DNA of 64,000 nt from Rhyzopertha dominica (taxonomy: Eukaryota > Arthropoda > Insecta > Coleoptera > Bostrichidae), in the NCBI GenBank assembly GCA_025024175.1, contig QCXZ01000137.1, positions 2,852,001 to 2,916,000 of the forward strand, in the 5' to 3' direction. Each line of letters starts with the position of its first letter. The first letter of the stretch is position 1. The notes beneath the pieces are model-generated. The model was not told where the DNA came from. It searched no databases and saw nothing but the letters and a program-made list of their open reading frames with translations. A program made the translations under genes and the position numbers. This document shows, piece by piece, positions 13,801-25,900 of the stretch.

Positions 13801-16800
13801 CGGGCGGCCTAAATAAGGACACTTTCCGAGCGAACCGTTGTAGCTAGCGACAAACTGAGGCCATTCCGAAATTCAGGAGGTCCAAATCAGTAAGTATACT
13901 TGTATTCAGCTGAATCCGAGACGAAAAAATTTAAGGTCAAAAAAGAACAAAGGGGTTAGCCTTGGATGTTTTGTGATTTTTGACAAAAAATAGATTTAGC
14001 TCAAAATCGACGTACAGATGTATTTTGAACTGCAGAATTCAAAAATGTGCTCTAAAATGAGCTAGGACTGCGGGCGGCCTAAATAAGGACACTTTCCGAG
14101 CGAACCGTTGTAGCTAGCGACAAACTGAGGCCATTCCGAAATTCAGGAGGTCCAAATCAGTAAGTATACTTGTATTCAGCTGAATCCGAGACGAAAAAAT
14201 TTTAAGGTCAAAAAAGAACAAAGGGGTTAGCCTTGGATGTTTTGTGATTTTTGACAAAAAATAGATTTAGCTCAAAATCGACGTACAGATGTATTTTGAA
14301 CTGCAGAATTCAAAAATGTGCTCTAAAATGAGCTAGGACTGCGAGCGGCCTAAGTAAGGACACTTTCCGAGCGAACCGTTGTAGCTAGCGACAAACTGAG
14401 GCCATTCCGAAATTCAGGAGGTCCAAATCAGTAAGTATACTTGTATTCAGCTGAATCCGAGACGAAAAAATTTTAAGGTCAAAAAAGAACAAAGGGGTTA
14501 GCCTTGGATGTTTTGTGATTTTTGACAAAAAATAGATTTAGCTCAAAATCGACGTACAGATGTATTTTGAACTGCAGAATTCAAAAATGTGCTCTAAAAT
14601 GAGCTAGGACTGCGAGCGGCCTAAGTAAGGACACTTTCCGAGCGAACCGTTGTAGCTAGCGACAAACTGAGGCCATTCCGAAATTCAGGAGGTCCAAATC
14701 AGTAAGTATACTTGTATTCAGCTGAATCCGAGACGAAAAAATTTTAAGGACAAAAAAGAACAAAGGGGTTAGCCTTGGATGTTTTGTGATTTTTGACAAA
14801 AAATAGATTTAGCTCAAAATCGACGTACAGATGTATTTTGAACTGCAGAATTCAAAAATGTGCTCTAAAATGAGCTAGGACTGCGGGCGGCCTAAATAAG
14901 GACACTTTCCGAGCGAACCGTTGTAGCTAGCGACAAACTGAGGCCATTCCGAAATTCAGGAGGTCCAAATCAGTAAGTATACTTGTATTCAGCTGAATCC
15001 GAGACGAAAAAATTTTAAGGTCAAAAAAGAACAAAGGGGTTAGCCTTGGATGTTTTGTGATTTTTGACAAAAAATAGATTTAGCTCAAAATCGACGTACA
15101 GATGTATTTTGAACTGCAGAATTCAAAAATGTGCTCTAAAATGAGCTAGGACTGCGGGCGGCCTAAATAAGGACACTTTCCGAGCGAACCGTTGTAGCTA
15201 GCGACAAACTGAGGCCATTCCGAAATTCAGGAGGTCCAAATCAGTAAGTGTACTTGTATTCAGCTGAATCCGAGACGAAAAAATTTAAGGTCAAAAAAGA
15301 ACAAAGGGGTTAGCCTTGGATGTTTTGTGATTTTTGACAAAAAATAGATTTAGCTCAAAATCGACGTACAGATGTATTTTGAACTGCAGAATTCAAAAAT
15401 GTGCTCTAAAATGAGCTAGGACTGCGAGCGGCCTAAGTAAGGACACTTTCCGAGCGAACCGTTGTAGCTAGCGACAAACTGAGGCCATTCCGATATTCAG
15501 GAGGTCCAAATCAGTAAGTATACTTGTATTCAGCTGAATCCGAGACGAAAAAATTTTAAGGACAAAAAAGAACAAAGGGGTTAGCCTTGGATGTTTTGTG
15601 ATTTTTGACAAAAAATAGATTTAGCTCAAAATCGACGTACAGATGTATTTTGAACTGCAGAATTCAAAAATGTGCTCTAAAATGAGCTAGGACTGCGGGC
15701 GGCCTAAATAAGGACACTTTCCGAGCGAACCGTTGTAGCTAGCGACAAACTGAGGCCATTCCGAAATTCAGGAGGTCCAAATCAGTAAGTATACTTGTAT
15801 TCAGCTGAATCCGAGACGAAAAAATTTTAAGGTCAAAAAAGAACAAAGGGGTTAGCCTTGGATGTTTTGTGATTTTTGACAAAAAATAGATTTAGCTCAA
15901 AATCGACGTACAGATGTATTTTGAACTGCAGAATTCAAAAATGTGCTCTAAAATGAGCTAGGACTGCGAGCGGCCTAAGTAAGGACACTTTCCGAGCGAA
16001 CCGTTGTAGCTAGCGACAAACTGAGGCCATTCCGAAATTCAGGAGGTCCAAATCAGTAAGTATACTTGTATTCAGCTGAATCCGAGACGAAAAAATTTTA
16101 AGGTCAAAAAAGAACAAAGGGGTTAGCCTTGGATGTTTTGTGATTTTTGACAAAAAATAGATTTAGCTCAAAATCGACGTACAGATGTATTTTGAACTGC
16201 AGAATTCAAAAATGTGCTCTAAAATGAGCTAGGACTGCGAGCGGCCTAAGTAAGGACACTTTCCGAGCGAACCGTTGTAGCTAGCGACAAACTGAGGCCA
16301 TTCCGAAATTCAGGAGGTCCAAATCAGTAAGTGTACTTGTATTCAGCTGAATCCGAGACGAAAAAAATTTAAGGTCAAAAAAGAACAAAGGGGTTAGCCT
16401 TGGATGTTTTGTGATTTTTGACAAAAAATAGATTTAGCTCAAATCGACGTACAGATGTATTTTGAACTGCAGAATTCAAAAATGTGCTCTAAAATGAGCT
16501 AGGACTGCGGGCGGCCTAAATAAGGACACTTTCCGAGCGAACCGTTGTAGCTAGCGACAAACTGAGGCCATTCCGAAATTCAGGAGGTCCAAATCAGTAA
16601 GTATACTTGTATTCAGCTGAATCCGAGACGAAAAAATTTTAAGGTCAAAAAAGAACAAAGGGGTTAGCCTTGGATGTTTTGTGATTTTTGACAAAAAATA
16701 GATTTAGCTCAAAATCGACGTACAGATGTATTTTGAACTGGAGAATTCAAAAATGTGCTCTAAAATGAGCTAGGACTGCGGGCGGCCTAAATAAGGACAC

Positions 16801-19410
16801 TTTCCGAGCGAACCGTTGTAGCTAGCGACAAACTGAGGCCATTCCGAAATTCAGGAGGTCCAAATCAGTAAGTATACTTGTATTCAGCTGAATCCGAGAC
16901 GAAAAAATTTTAAGGTCAAAAAGAACAAAGGGGTTAGCCTTGGATGTTTTGTGATTTTTGACAAAAAATAGATTTAGCTCAAAATCGACGTACAGATGTA
17001 TTTTGAACTGCAGAATTCAAAAATGTGCTCTAAAATGAGCTAGGACTGCGAGCGGCCTAAGTAAGGACACTTTCCGAGCGAACCGTTGTAGCTAGCGACA
17101 AACTGAGGCCATTCCGAAATTCAGGAGGTCCAAATCAGTAAGTATACTTGTATTCAGCTGAATCCGAGACGAAAAAATTTTAAGGTCAAAAAAGAACAAA
17201 GGGGTTAGCCTTGGATGTTTTGTGATTTTTGACAAAAAATAGATTTAGCTCAAAATCGACGTACAGATGTATTTTGAACTGCAGAATTCAAAAATGTGCT
17301 CTAAAATGAGCTAGGACTGCGGGCGGCCTAAGTAAGGACACTTTCCGAGCGAACCGTTGTAGCTAGCGACAAACTGAGGCCATTCCGAAATTCAGGAGGT
17401 CCAAATCAGTAAGTATACTTGTATTCAGCTGAATCCGAGACGAAAAAATTTTAAGGTCAAAAAAGAACAAAGGGGTTAGCCTTGGATGTTTTGTGATTTT
17501 TGACAAAAAATAGATTTAGCTCAAAATCGACGTACAGATGTATTTTGAACTGCAGAATTCAAAAATGTGCTCTAAAATGAGCTAGGACTGCGGGCGGCCT
17601 AAATAAGGACACTTTCCGAGCGAACCGTTGTAGCTAGCGACAAACTGAGGCCATTCCGAAATTCAGGAGGTCCAAATCAGTAAGTATACTTGTATTCAGC
17701 TGAATCCGAGACGAAAAAATTTTAAGGTCAAAAAAGAACAAAGGGGTTAGCCTTGGATGTTTTGTGATTTTTGACAAAAAATAGATTTAGCTCAAAATCG
17801 ACGTACAGATGTATTTTGAACTGCAGAATTCAAAAATGTGCTCTAAAATGAGCTAGGACTGCGGGCGGCCTAAATAAGGACACTTTCCGAGCGAACCGTT
17901 GTAGCTAGCGACAAACTGAGGCCATTCCGAAATTCAGGAGGTCCAAATCAGTAAGTATACTTGTATTCAGCTGAATCCGAGACGAAAAAATTTTAAGGAC
18001 AAAAAAGAACAAAGGGGTTAGCCTTGGATGTTTTGTGATTTTTGACAAAAAATAGATTTAGCTCAAAATCGACGTACAGATGTATTTTGAACTGCAGAAT
18101 TCAAAAATGTGCTCTAAAATGAGCTAGGACTGCGAGCGGCCTAAGTAAGGACACTTTCCGAGCGAACCGTTGTAGCTAGCGACAAACTGAGGCCATTCCG
18201 AAATTCAGGAGGTCCAAATCAAGTAAGTGTACTTGTATTCAGCTGAATCCGAGACGAAAAAAATTTAAGGTCAAAAAAGAACAAAGGGGTTAGCCTTGGA
18301 TGTTTTGTGATTTTTGACAAAAAATAGATTTAGCTCAAAATCGACGTACAGATGTATTTTGAACTGCAGAATTCAAAAATGTGCTCTAAAATGAGCTAGG
18401 ACTGCGGGCGGCCTAAATAAGGACACTTTCCGAGCGAACCGTTGTAGCTAGCGACAAACTGAGGCCATTCCGAAATTCAGGAGGTCCAAATCAGTAAGTA
18501 TACTTGTATTCAGCTGAATCCGAGACGAAAAAATTTTAAGGTCAAAAAAGAACAAAGGGGTTAGCCTTGGATGTTTTGTGATTTTTGACAAAAAATAGAT
18601 TTAGCTCAAAATCGACGTACAGATGTATTTTGAACTGGAGAATTCAAAAATGTGCTCTAAAATGAGCTAGGACTGCGGGCGGCCTAAATAAGGACAGTTT
18701 CCGAGCGAACCGTTGTAGCTAGCGACAAACTGAGGCCATTCCGAAATTCAGGAGGTCCAAATCAGTAAGTATACTTGTATTCAGCTGAATCCGAGACGAA
18801 AAAATTTTAAGGTCAAAAAAGAACAAAGGGGTTAGCCTTGGATGTTTTGTGATTTTTGACAAAAAATAGATTTAGCTCAAAATCGACGTACAGATGTAAT
18901 TTGAACTGCAGAATTCAAAAATGTGCTCTAAAATGAGCTAGGACTGCGGGCGGCCTAAATAAGGACACTTTCCGAGCGAACCGTTGTAGCTAGCGACAAA
19001 CTGAGGCCATTCCGAAATTCAGGAGGTCCAAATCAGTAAGTATACTTGTATTCAGCTGAATCCGAGACGAAAAAATTTTAAGGTCAAAAAAGAACAAAGG
19101 GGTTAGCCTTGGATGTTTTGTGATTTTTGACAAAAAATAGATTTAGCTCAAAATCGACGTACAGATGTATTTTGAACTGCAGAATTCAAAAATGTGCTCT
19201 AAAATGAGCTAGGACTGCGAGCGGCCTAAGTAAGGACACTTTCCGAGCGAACCGTTGTAGCTAGCGACAAACTGAGGCCATTCCGAAATTCAGGAGGTCC
19301 AAATCAGTAAGTGTACTTGTATTCAGCTGAATCCGAGACGAAAAAAATTTAAGGTCAAAAAAGAACAAAGGGGTTAGCCTTGGATGTAAGTATACTTGAA
19401 TTCAGCTGAA
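4870..19410 (+). repeat. Satellite, right arm (~271 bp monomer, ~53 copies)
   Basis: A nearly homogeneous head-to-tail array; successive GCCTTGGATGTTTTGTG landmarks are 270-271 bp apart. The monomer contains short dyads (CTGCAG, GAATTC, TAGCTAGC, AAGTATACTT) and GTAAGTAT. The main variant pair is GCGGGCGGCCTAAATAAGG against GCGAGCGGCCTAAGTAAGG. Rarer private variants (GTGTAC, CTGGAG, GACAGTTT) recur at multiples of the monomer length, indicating multi-monomer duplications. The array ends in a partial, rearranged unit at about 19385-19410. 271 is not a multiple of 3 and no frame persists, so it is noncoding. True length is unknown because of the gap at 9116-9215. Confidence 0.97.
9116..9215. 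other. Assembly gap (100 N)
   Basis: Exactly 100 N bases inside the satellite, a conventional gap of unknown size. Monomers on both sides (about 8.6-9.9 kb) carry many single-base insertions and deletions not seen elsewhere in the array, so this stretch looks poorly resolved. Confidence 0.97.
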
Positions 19411-19480
19411 CTTTGTCCGTTTCGCTCTACAACTTACCGTTTCTGAGATATATGCGTTTGAAGTTTTCTCTGCTTTTCCT

Positions 19481-19586
19481 TAAGAAATCATGGGATTTCT
19501 CCGCTGCGTAGGCCCCAGTCACTCTTTACCCTCATGTTCCCACACTTCCCCGGCTCATCAGAGGCAAATGAAAATTTTTATTTTTA
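19481..19586 (+). repeat. Direct repeat flanking the long array, right copy
   Basis: Second copy of the ~105 bp sequence at 4761-4866, same orientation, differing at roughly a dozen positions by eye. It lies between the satellite end and the alpha-spectrin stop codon, probably inside the alpha-spectrin 3'UTR. Confidence 0.9.
19577..19582 (-). promoter_or_regulatory. Possible alpha-spectrin polyadenylation signal
   Basis: AATAAA on the minus strand, 234 bp beyond the stop codon. It is the only canonical signal I found before the satellite. It lies within the right direct-repeat copy; the left copy carries the same hexamer. Confidence 0.4.
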
Positions 19587-19815
19587 AAAAGTTCCAAGGT
19601 TGTATGTTGCTTGAGGCAATAAAAAAATTGACACTTATAAAAGCAATATATTAGAACGGCAGATACATCAACTAGACAAATCGAAAAAACTAAATGCAAG
19701 CATACAGGGTGCAAGCAAAATGCTCCAAAGCCAAACCTTAAATATCAACTTTTAAATATATATATTTTAAATAGACACCTACAATTAATTAATGCGGGTT
19801 TACGAAAGCTGCATC

Positions 19816-19944
19816 TTAGTTTTGGAAGAGAGTACGCGTAAACTCGATGTAATCGAGAGCACCAGCGATGGGCCTTTCTGTCTTGGGCTCCACATATGGT
19901 TTCATACGTACAACGCAGTAGTCCGCCATCTCTTTGGTCAGATT
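19816..19944 (-). CDS. alpha-Spec: alpha-Spec last exon (residues 2375-2416)
   Basis: [17 protein letters not shown] through FTRTLFQN and TAA (19816-19818). Acceptor TTTTTCAG; the C terminus matches the conserved fly ending. Confidence 0.95.
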   Translation of the reverse strand, partial: NLTKEMADYCVVRMKPYVEPKTERPIAGALDYIEFTRTLFQN

Positions 19945-22900
19945 CTGAAAGAAAAGAAATCAAGATAATAAAATTTCCTGTTTCAACATACAACGAATGA
20001 TGATTTAAGGGCAGAAAATTAAGTTCAAACTGGAAAATGTTCAAACAAAATCGACAAATGTGGAAATACTAAAGTTTTCTTCATAGTTAAGCTGCATAAA
20101 AGATTAAAATCTACTGTGCACATTCACAATTAGACTACAGAAGATAATAAAACTTTAATTATTAAACATTTTATACCTCACATGAAAAACTGTGTGGAAA
20201 TGTAACAATTATAAACGAAAAATNAAATTGAAGAATTTCTAGAATTTTTTAACTGCACANTCAGGAAATTTTAAGTCACATCACAAGAAATAATTGAATT
20301 AATATAAAANTGTATTTGTCCGACTCACCGCGTAAAGTTCCTCTTTCGTCACATACGGACGGTCTCCGGCGGTAATCGCTCTGAACGCCTTCTCAATTTC
20401 TTCAGAGCTCTGCACATTCTCCGTTTCCTTGCTGATCATGAAGGCCATGTATTCCTGAAGGGAGACGTATCCGTCCCTATTGGGATCCACGACATCTGCA
20501 AGAAGAAATTTAAAATTTCCGTTCTAGCTTCCGTCGATTTTTTAAATACCTAAAATGGCGTCGAATTCTGGGTCCGCCTGTCCCTCTTCCACCATGGGCA
20601 GGTCATAACCGAGAGCCCTGAGGCAGGATTTGAACTCCTGGTGGTTCAGCTTGCCTGATTTTTCCTTGTCGAAGTGCTTGAACATCATCGAGAATTCCTT
20701 GAGAGCGTCTTCGCTGACTCCTGCGAAACGAATGAAAACAGTTGTAGAAATATGATATTAATACAATATTTGACCTCTGCATTTCAAAATTCTTTTAAAA
20801 ATACTGCCATAAATCAAATATGATGACGAGTTTAGTGTTTTTTAAGTACTGGGGCACCCTGTATACACTTTAAAAGATACCTTACCTGATTGGTTCCTGG
20901 CCTGTATCTGCTGCTCCAGATTGTGCTGCATCCTCATGCCCAATTGGTCGAGCTGATCCCATTGCTGGGCCAACCCGACAGTCGAATGTTCAGTGTAGCG
21001 GTTGTCCAATATAAGGTGTTCCTCAAGGATAGCGCCGAGGTCTTCTATTTTCTTCAAATCAGATCGACGAGCTCTCACTTCGGCAGCCTTGCGTTTAGTT
21101 GCTTCCAGCTGCTGTTCAAGGGAACCTGAACCCTCCATCATGGATGTGCTGCAACAAATTTGTGGGAAATTGAAGAAGAGGTAAGAAAAATGATGAATAT
21201 CAAAAGCTAAAAATGAGAGAGGTTAGAAGTCAGTACAAGCAAAAACAACCTGTTATGCAATCATTGTTAGTTTTATCGGCAAACCACACTGTGTAAACAT
21301 TATTTACCCATCCCAGCCCAAGATACGGTAACTGGAAGAAGAAAAAGATATTTGAACTTTACCGATTTGATAGTGTCACTTAATGTCCTATAACTTTTCA
21401 GACAAATGAAGTAATCAAGTAATTTTTTTATGAAAACAAGGACCGGAGCACTTACCGTGTTTCTGTTAACCACTGATGGAAGGCATTGGCATGTTTGGCG
21501 AATTCCTTCCTTAGTTTATCATTTTCTTCTTGTCTCTGTGCTTCCTTCGTCAATTCAACATCTCGTTCAGCTATGATCTTCTGCAAGTTCCTCCAGGTCT
21601 CTTCCAAGGCCTCCATATTGAACCAGGTGTAAGGATTTGGCCCTAAACAAGACAATTGTCTCAAAAAATGCTCGTAGATTATTAATTTGGACAATTAAAA
21701 ATTAAATATCAAATCAAATCAAAAATTTTTGTATCTACGAGCCCAGGCTCGTAATAGTTCGGCCGGCTCGCATGTTCAGTTACATGCTTTAAAAAGTTCT
21801 GATACCAACTCAAACTGTGACAAATTACTGCAAAACTGTTTATACTACATTAAAACACATACCTTGAACTTACAAAAGCAAACAACTTTATTTCATTTAC
21901 GTGAACGGCAATAATTACAGAACCAAAAATGTAATTCAACTAACGGGTCATAATAGTTCGGCCACGTCATCTGACGGGTCATAAGAGTTCGGCCATGTAT
22001 CCCATTAGCCATGGAAACACGAGGCGGCCTGCCAAAACAAAACATATACGGAATAAATCAACAACTATCTGTCAAGCGTAGCTTATACTTTATTTTGCAA
22101 CAGTTTTCAAGTAAAATGCCTCGTGGCATGCCTGTTAGTGAAGATATGCGTATTTCTATGTGTAAAGCCCACGACCAGCGCATTTCGGGGCGTAAAATAT
22201 CTGCTTCGCACTCAGTTCCGCGCTCTACAGTGCACGACATTATCAATTTAAACAAAAGAACTGGCGGGGTCCATCAAAAAAACAAACCTGGCCGACCAAG
22301 TCAAATTACCAGAGCAGATAAGAAAGCTTTGCGTAAAATTATCAGAACAAACCGACGGTGCAATGCTAAAGAACTAACAGTACTATGGAGGGCTCGCATT
22401 TTAAAGGACGTTTCATTATCCACAACAAAGAGATGTATCAAAAAAATAGGTTACAAATTTTATAAGGTATTATTACTTTTTCTTTTGGAGACAAGCACTT
22501 ATAATTTAATTTCATTTTTCTACTAGGCAAAAGAAAAACCCCTTTTGACCAAACTACAGATGCAGAACAGACTAAAATGGGCGCGGGAACACAAAAACTG
22601 GACACAAATGCAATGGAATAGTATCATTTGGAGTGATGAGTCGAAATTTGAGGTATGTGTGGGTGACACGCGAAAAAGAATTTTACGCACATCTTCAGAA
22701 GCATACCACAATGACTGTTTGGTAAAAAAAGTTAAGTTCCCAGGGTCTGTGATGGTTTGGGGTTGTATGTCTGCTAGAGGTGTGGGTAGTCTGTGTATTA
22801 TTGACGGCACTGTTAAAGCGCAGAAATACAGAGACATTCTCGAAGAAAATTTTTTACCCTCCATCCCGAATTGTCAAACGGCCGAAGGCGAAATTATGTT

Positions 22901-25900
22901 CCAGCAAGATGGAGCGCCGTGTCATACAGTAAAAATAGTTCAAACATGGTTGCAAGAACATAAAATACCGGTATTAAAATGGACCTCTTCAAGTCCGGAT
23001 TTATCTCCAAATGAGACCTTGTGGCATAATATGAAGAAACAGCTTCGTAAAACTCCAGCGCGTACCGTCAACGAATTAAAAGCCACCTTACAGGCTATAT
23101 GGGACAAAACGCTACCAGAGGAATGTGCAAGGCTCGTGGCTACAATGCCTAGCAGAATTAAAGCCGTTATTGCTAACAAAGGTGGTGTTACACAGTATTA
23201 AATGTTGGCCGAACTCTTATGACCCGTCAGTTGATGTGGCCGAACTATTATGACCTGTTAGTTGAATTACATTTTTCGTTCTGTAATTATTGCCGTTCAC
23301 GTAAATGAAATAAAATTGTTTGCTTTTGTAAGTTCAAGGTCTGTGTTTTAATGTAGTATAAATAGTTTCACAGTAATTTGTCACAGTCCGTGTTGGTATC
23401 AGCATGTAACTGAAAATGCCAGCCGGCCGAACTATTATGAGCCTGGGCTCGTAAGTCAAGTTTTACATGAAATATGATCGTATTCTCCTGCTAATGCCGT
23501 ACTCACCAACGTTGAAGCTCTTTATTTGCTGGTCGAGCGCAGCCAAGGCATCAAAGTCAGCTTGGGCGGTGGACAAAGAAGCCTGGAACTGCGCGTGGGC
23601 TTCACGGAGAGCACGGATTTCCTCGATTGAGTTGCAGCGCACGGGATCTGTCAGGTCTTCCTCTGCGTTCTCAAACCACGAGTTGAAGGCGGAAGCGCGC
23701 TTGGCAAATGTGAGGAACAACTCCTCGATCTGGCGGAACTGTTCCTGCATGTGCAGGAGGCGTTGCTTTCGTTCGTCGGAATCGGCGAGGAGCTTCTGCC
23801 ATCTACAGAGAGATTTGTGAAAGTTAGGGACAGATTTTACGATTTACTTAACTACTGCCAGTTTTCAATAATCAATTTAGAGCAAGTAACAGGCTGTTCT
23901 AAGAGAAAATTTCTAAAAAATGGAAAAATTAAACTGAAGGAGAAAGTTTCAATAATTTCACAGGTTCTTTGCCTAATATCTCCGAAATTACCATGCATAA
24001 TCATATATTAAGATTATGGGTCATTTTCAAAATAAATAAATGCCACAACTCTATCAGAAGTTATTAAAAAAAAAACAAAATTTCATTCTCAAAACGTTGC
24101 TCTAACTTTTTTTTTGGTGAAAAATTGGTTTAATAAGAATTCAAAAGCTGTTATTTTAATATTTTTTTTGTTCTGCCATTTTCAAGATATTTGCATAAAA
24201 TTAAAACGCATTGCCATCAAAATTCTTATTTGCATAAAAATCTGTTTTTCTTATGAATGCCATATTGGATTTTTGTTGTTGTAGTAACAAGAGAATAAAG
24301 CAAACTAAATAATCTTTATCAAGGGAAACATAACCCTGATCACAAACAAACAAAATGAACAAGATATAGAAATAATAAATCTTAAATAAAGGATTTGAAA
24401 AAGCAAATTTAAAATAATTAAAATCAATCAAGAGGAATATGTTTAAAGAGTTACAAATAATCCATTGTTTGTTTCAACACATGTTTGACATCTGTTTTTT
24501 CACTTTTGATTACTTTCTTTAATGTCCTTTTATCAATTTTGTTGATTGCATTTGGTACTTATTTGTAATTCTTCCTCATTGTTGTAGTTTTTTTATGCCA
24601 TATAACTTATATTTAAGTATCCCCAGAAAAAAATTCTAAGGGAGTTAAATCCGGTGATCTAGGAGGGCAACGATATTTCTGCGCGTTGTTATAATTCTGC
24701 TGTCGAAACGCTGATTTAGATCATTTTCTACAGTCTGATAATTATGCACAGGTGCGCCATCTTGCTTTACAAAATTTAAGAAAATTAAACAAATATCTTG
24801 AAAATAGCTGAACGAAAAAAGTTGGAAATTACAGCATTAGAAAGCTTATAAAAAGTGAATATAAGTTTCTTAAAACAATTTTAAGCTAAATTTAAAAATA
24901 AAAAATTTAAAACGAAATTTTTAAACTGACAATTTTCAGTTTTTTCAAAATACTATCTGAAAGAGTTGGAATTCACTTGTTTTCTACAGGGCACATAATT
25001 ATGCATTAAATTCTGCACTATTTCCCCAATTACCCGACTTTTCATCTCCACTAATAACAAAGTGCATGCTCACGTTCCCTGGGACACCCTGTATACTTTT
25101 TGAATAGTAAAAATGTACCAGATTTATATTCAAGACAAAATATAATAGTAATTCAGAAGAGATATTGTAGTCTTTAGTAACAAATAAAATACAGGATGTT
25201 TTAACCACATATAGGTATTTATAAGTGGATTTCTCCAAAAAAATCTAATGAAAATTCGACAGAAAATAAGAAAAAAAGTTATAAAGTTTGGATAATGGAA
25301 GTTTAAAATTGCATACCATGCGTAAAACAACTGTTGTGAGTCAATCTGCAATAGACTGTCCAAGTGTCATTTGATTTAGTTTATTTTAACAAAAATGACA
25401 TATGTCTACAGTAATGAGGAGTTGATGGACGTAGTTTTATACTTAAATGTGAGACCTTTTAATAGAAAAGCATGCCAAAATTCCTTCTTTGCTTTGCCTT
25501 TGTTTGTTTGCTGAAGAAAATCGCAATAGGTGTTTGGCTAATCATTTAATTTTTATGGAAGTATCCCTTGCATGTGCTAAAGTAGTTTAAGCCCAAACCG
25601 CGTTTTGTTGACATCGCTTTTTAGAAGCGGAAGAAAATACTTTAGATTTTATGGATGACAATGACATGCATATTCAAAATTATATCTGAAATAACCATTT
25701 AGAGAATTTGTTAACCAGATATGTATCATTAAGTAATAAGTCTATCGCAGATTGACTCACAAAAGATGACGTTAACAACAGTTATTTTACGCATGCTATG
25801 CAATTTTTAAACTTCCATTTTCCAAACTTAAAAATATTTTTTTCTCATTTTCTGTTGAAATTTTATTAGATTTTTTTTCGATAAATCAACTTCTTATATT

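Noticed and set aside
4870..19410. CRISPR-like array
   Set aside because: The unit is a full 271 bp tandem monomer with no unique spacers, in an insect nuclear genome.
22011..23201. Tc1 transposase broken by a stop codon
   Set aside because: The stop lies in a phase-0 GT-AG segment of typical insect intron size; removing it joins the two halves at the right place.
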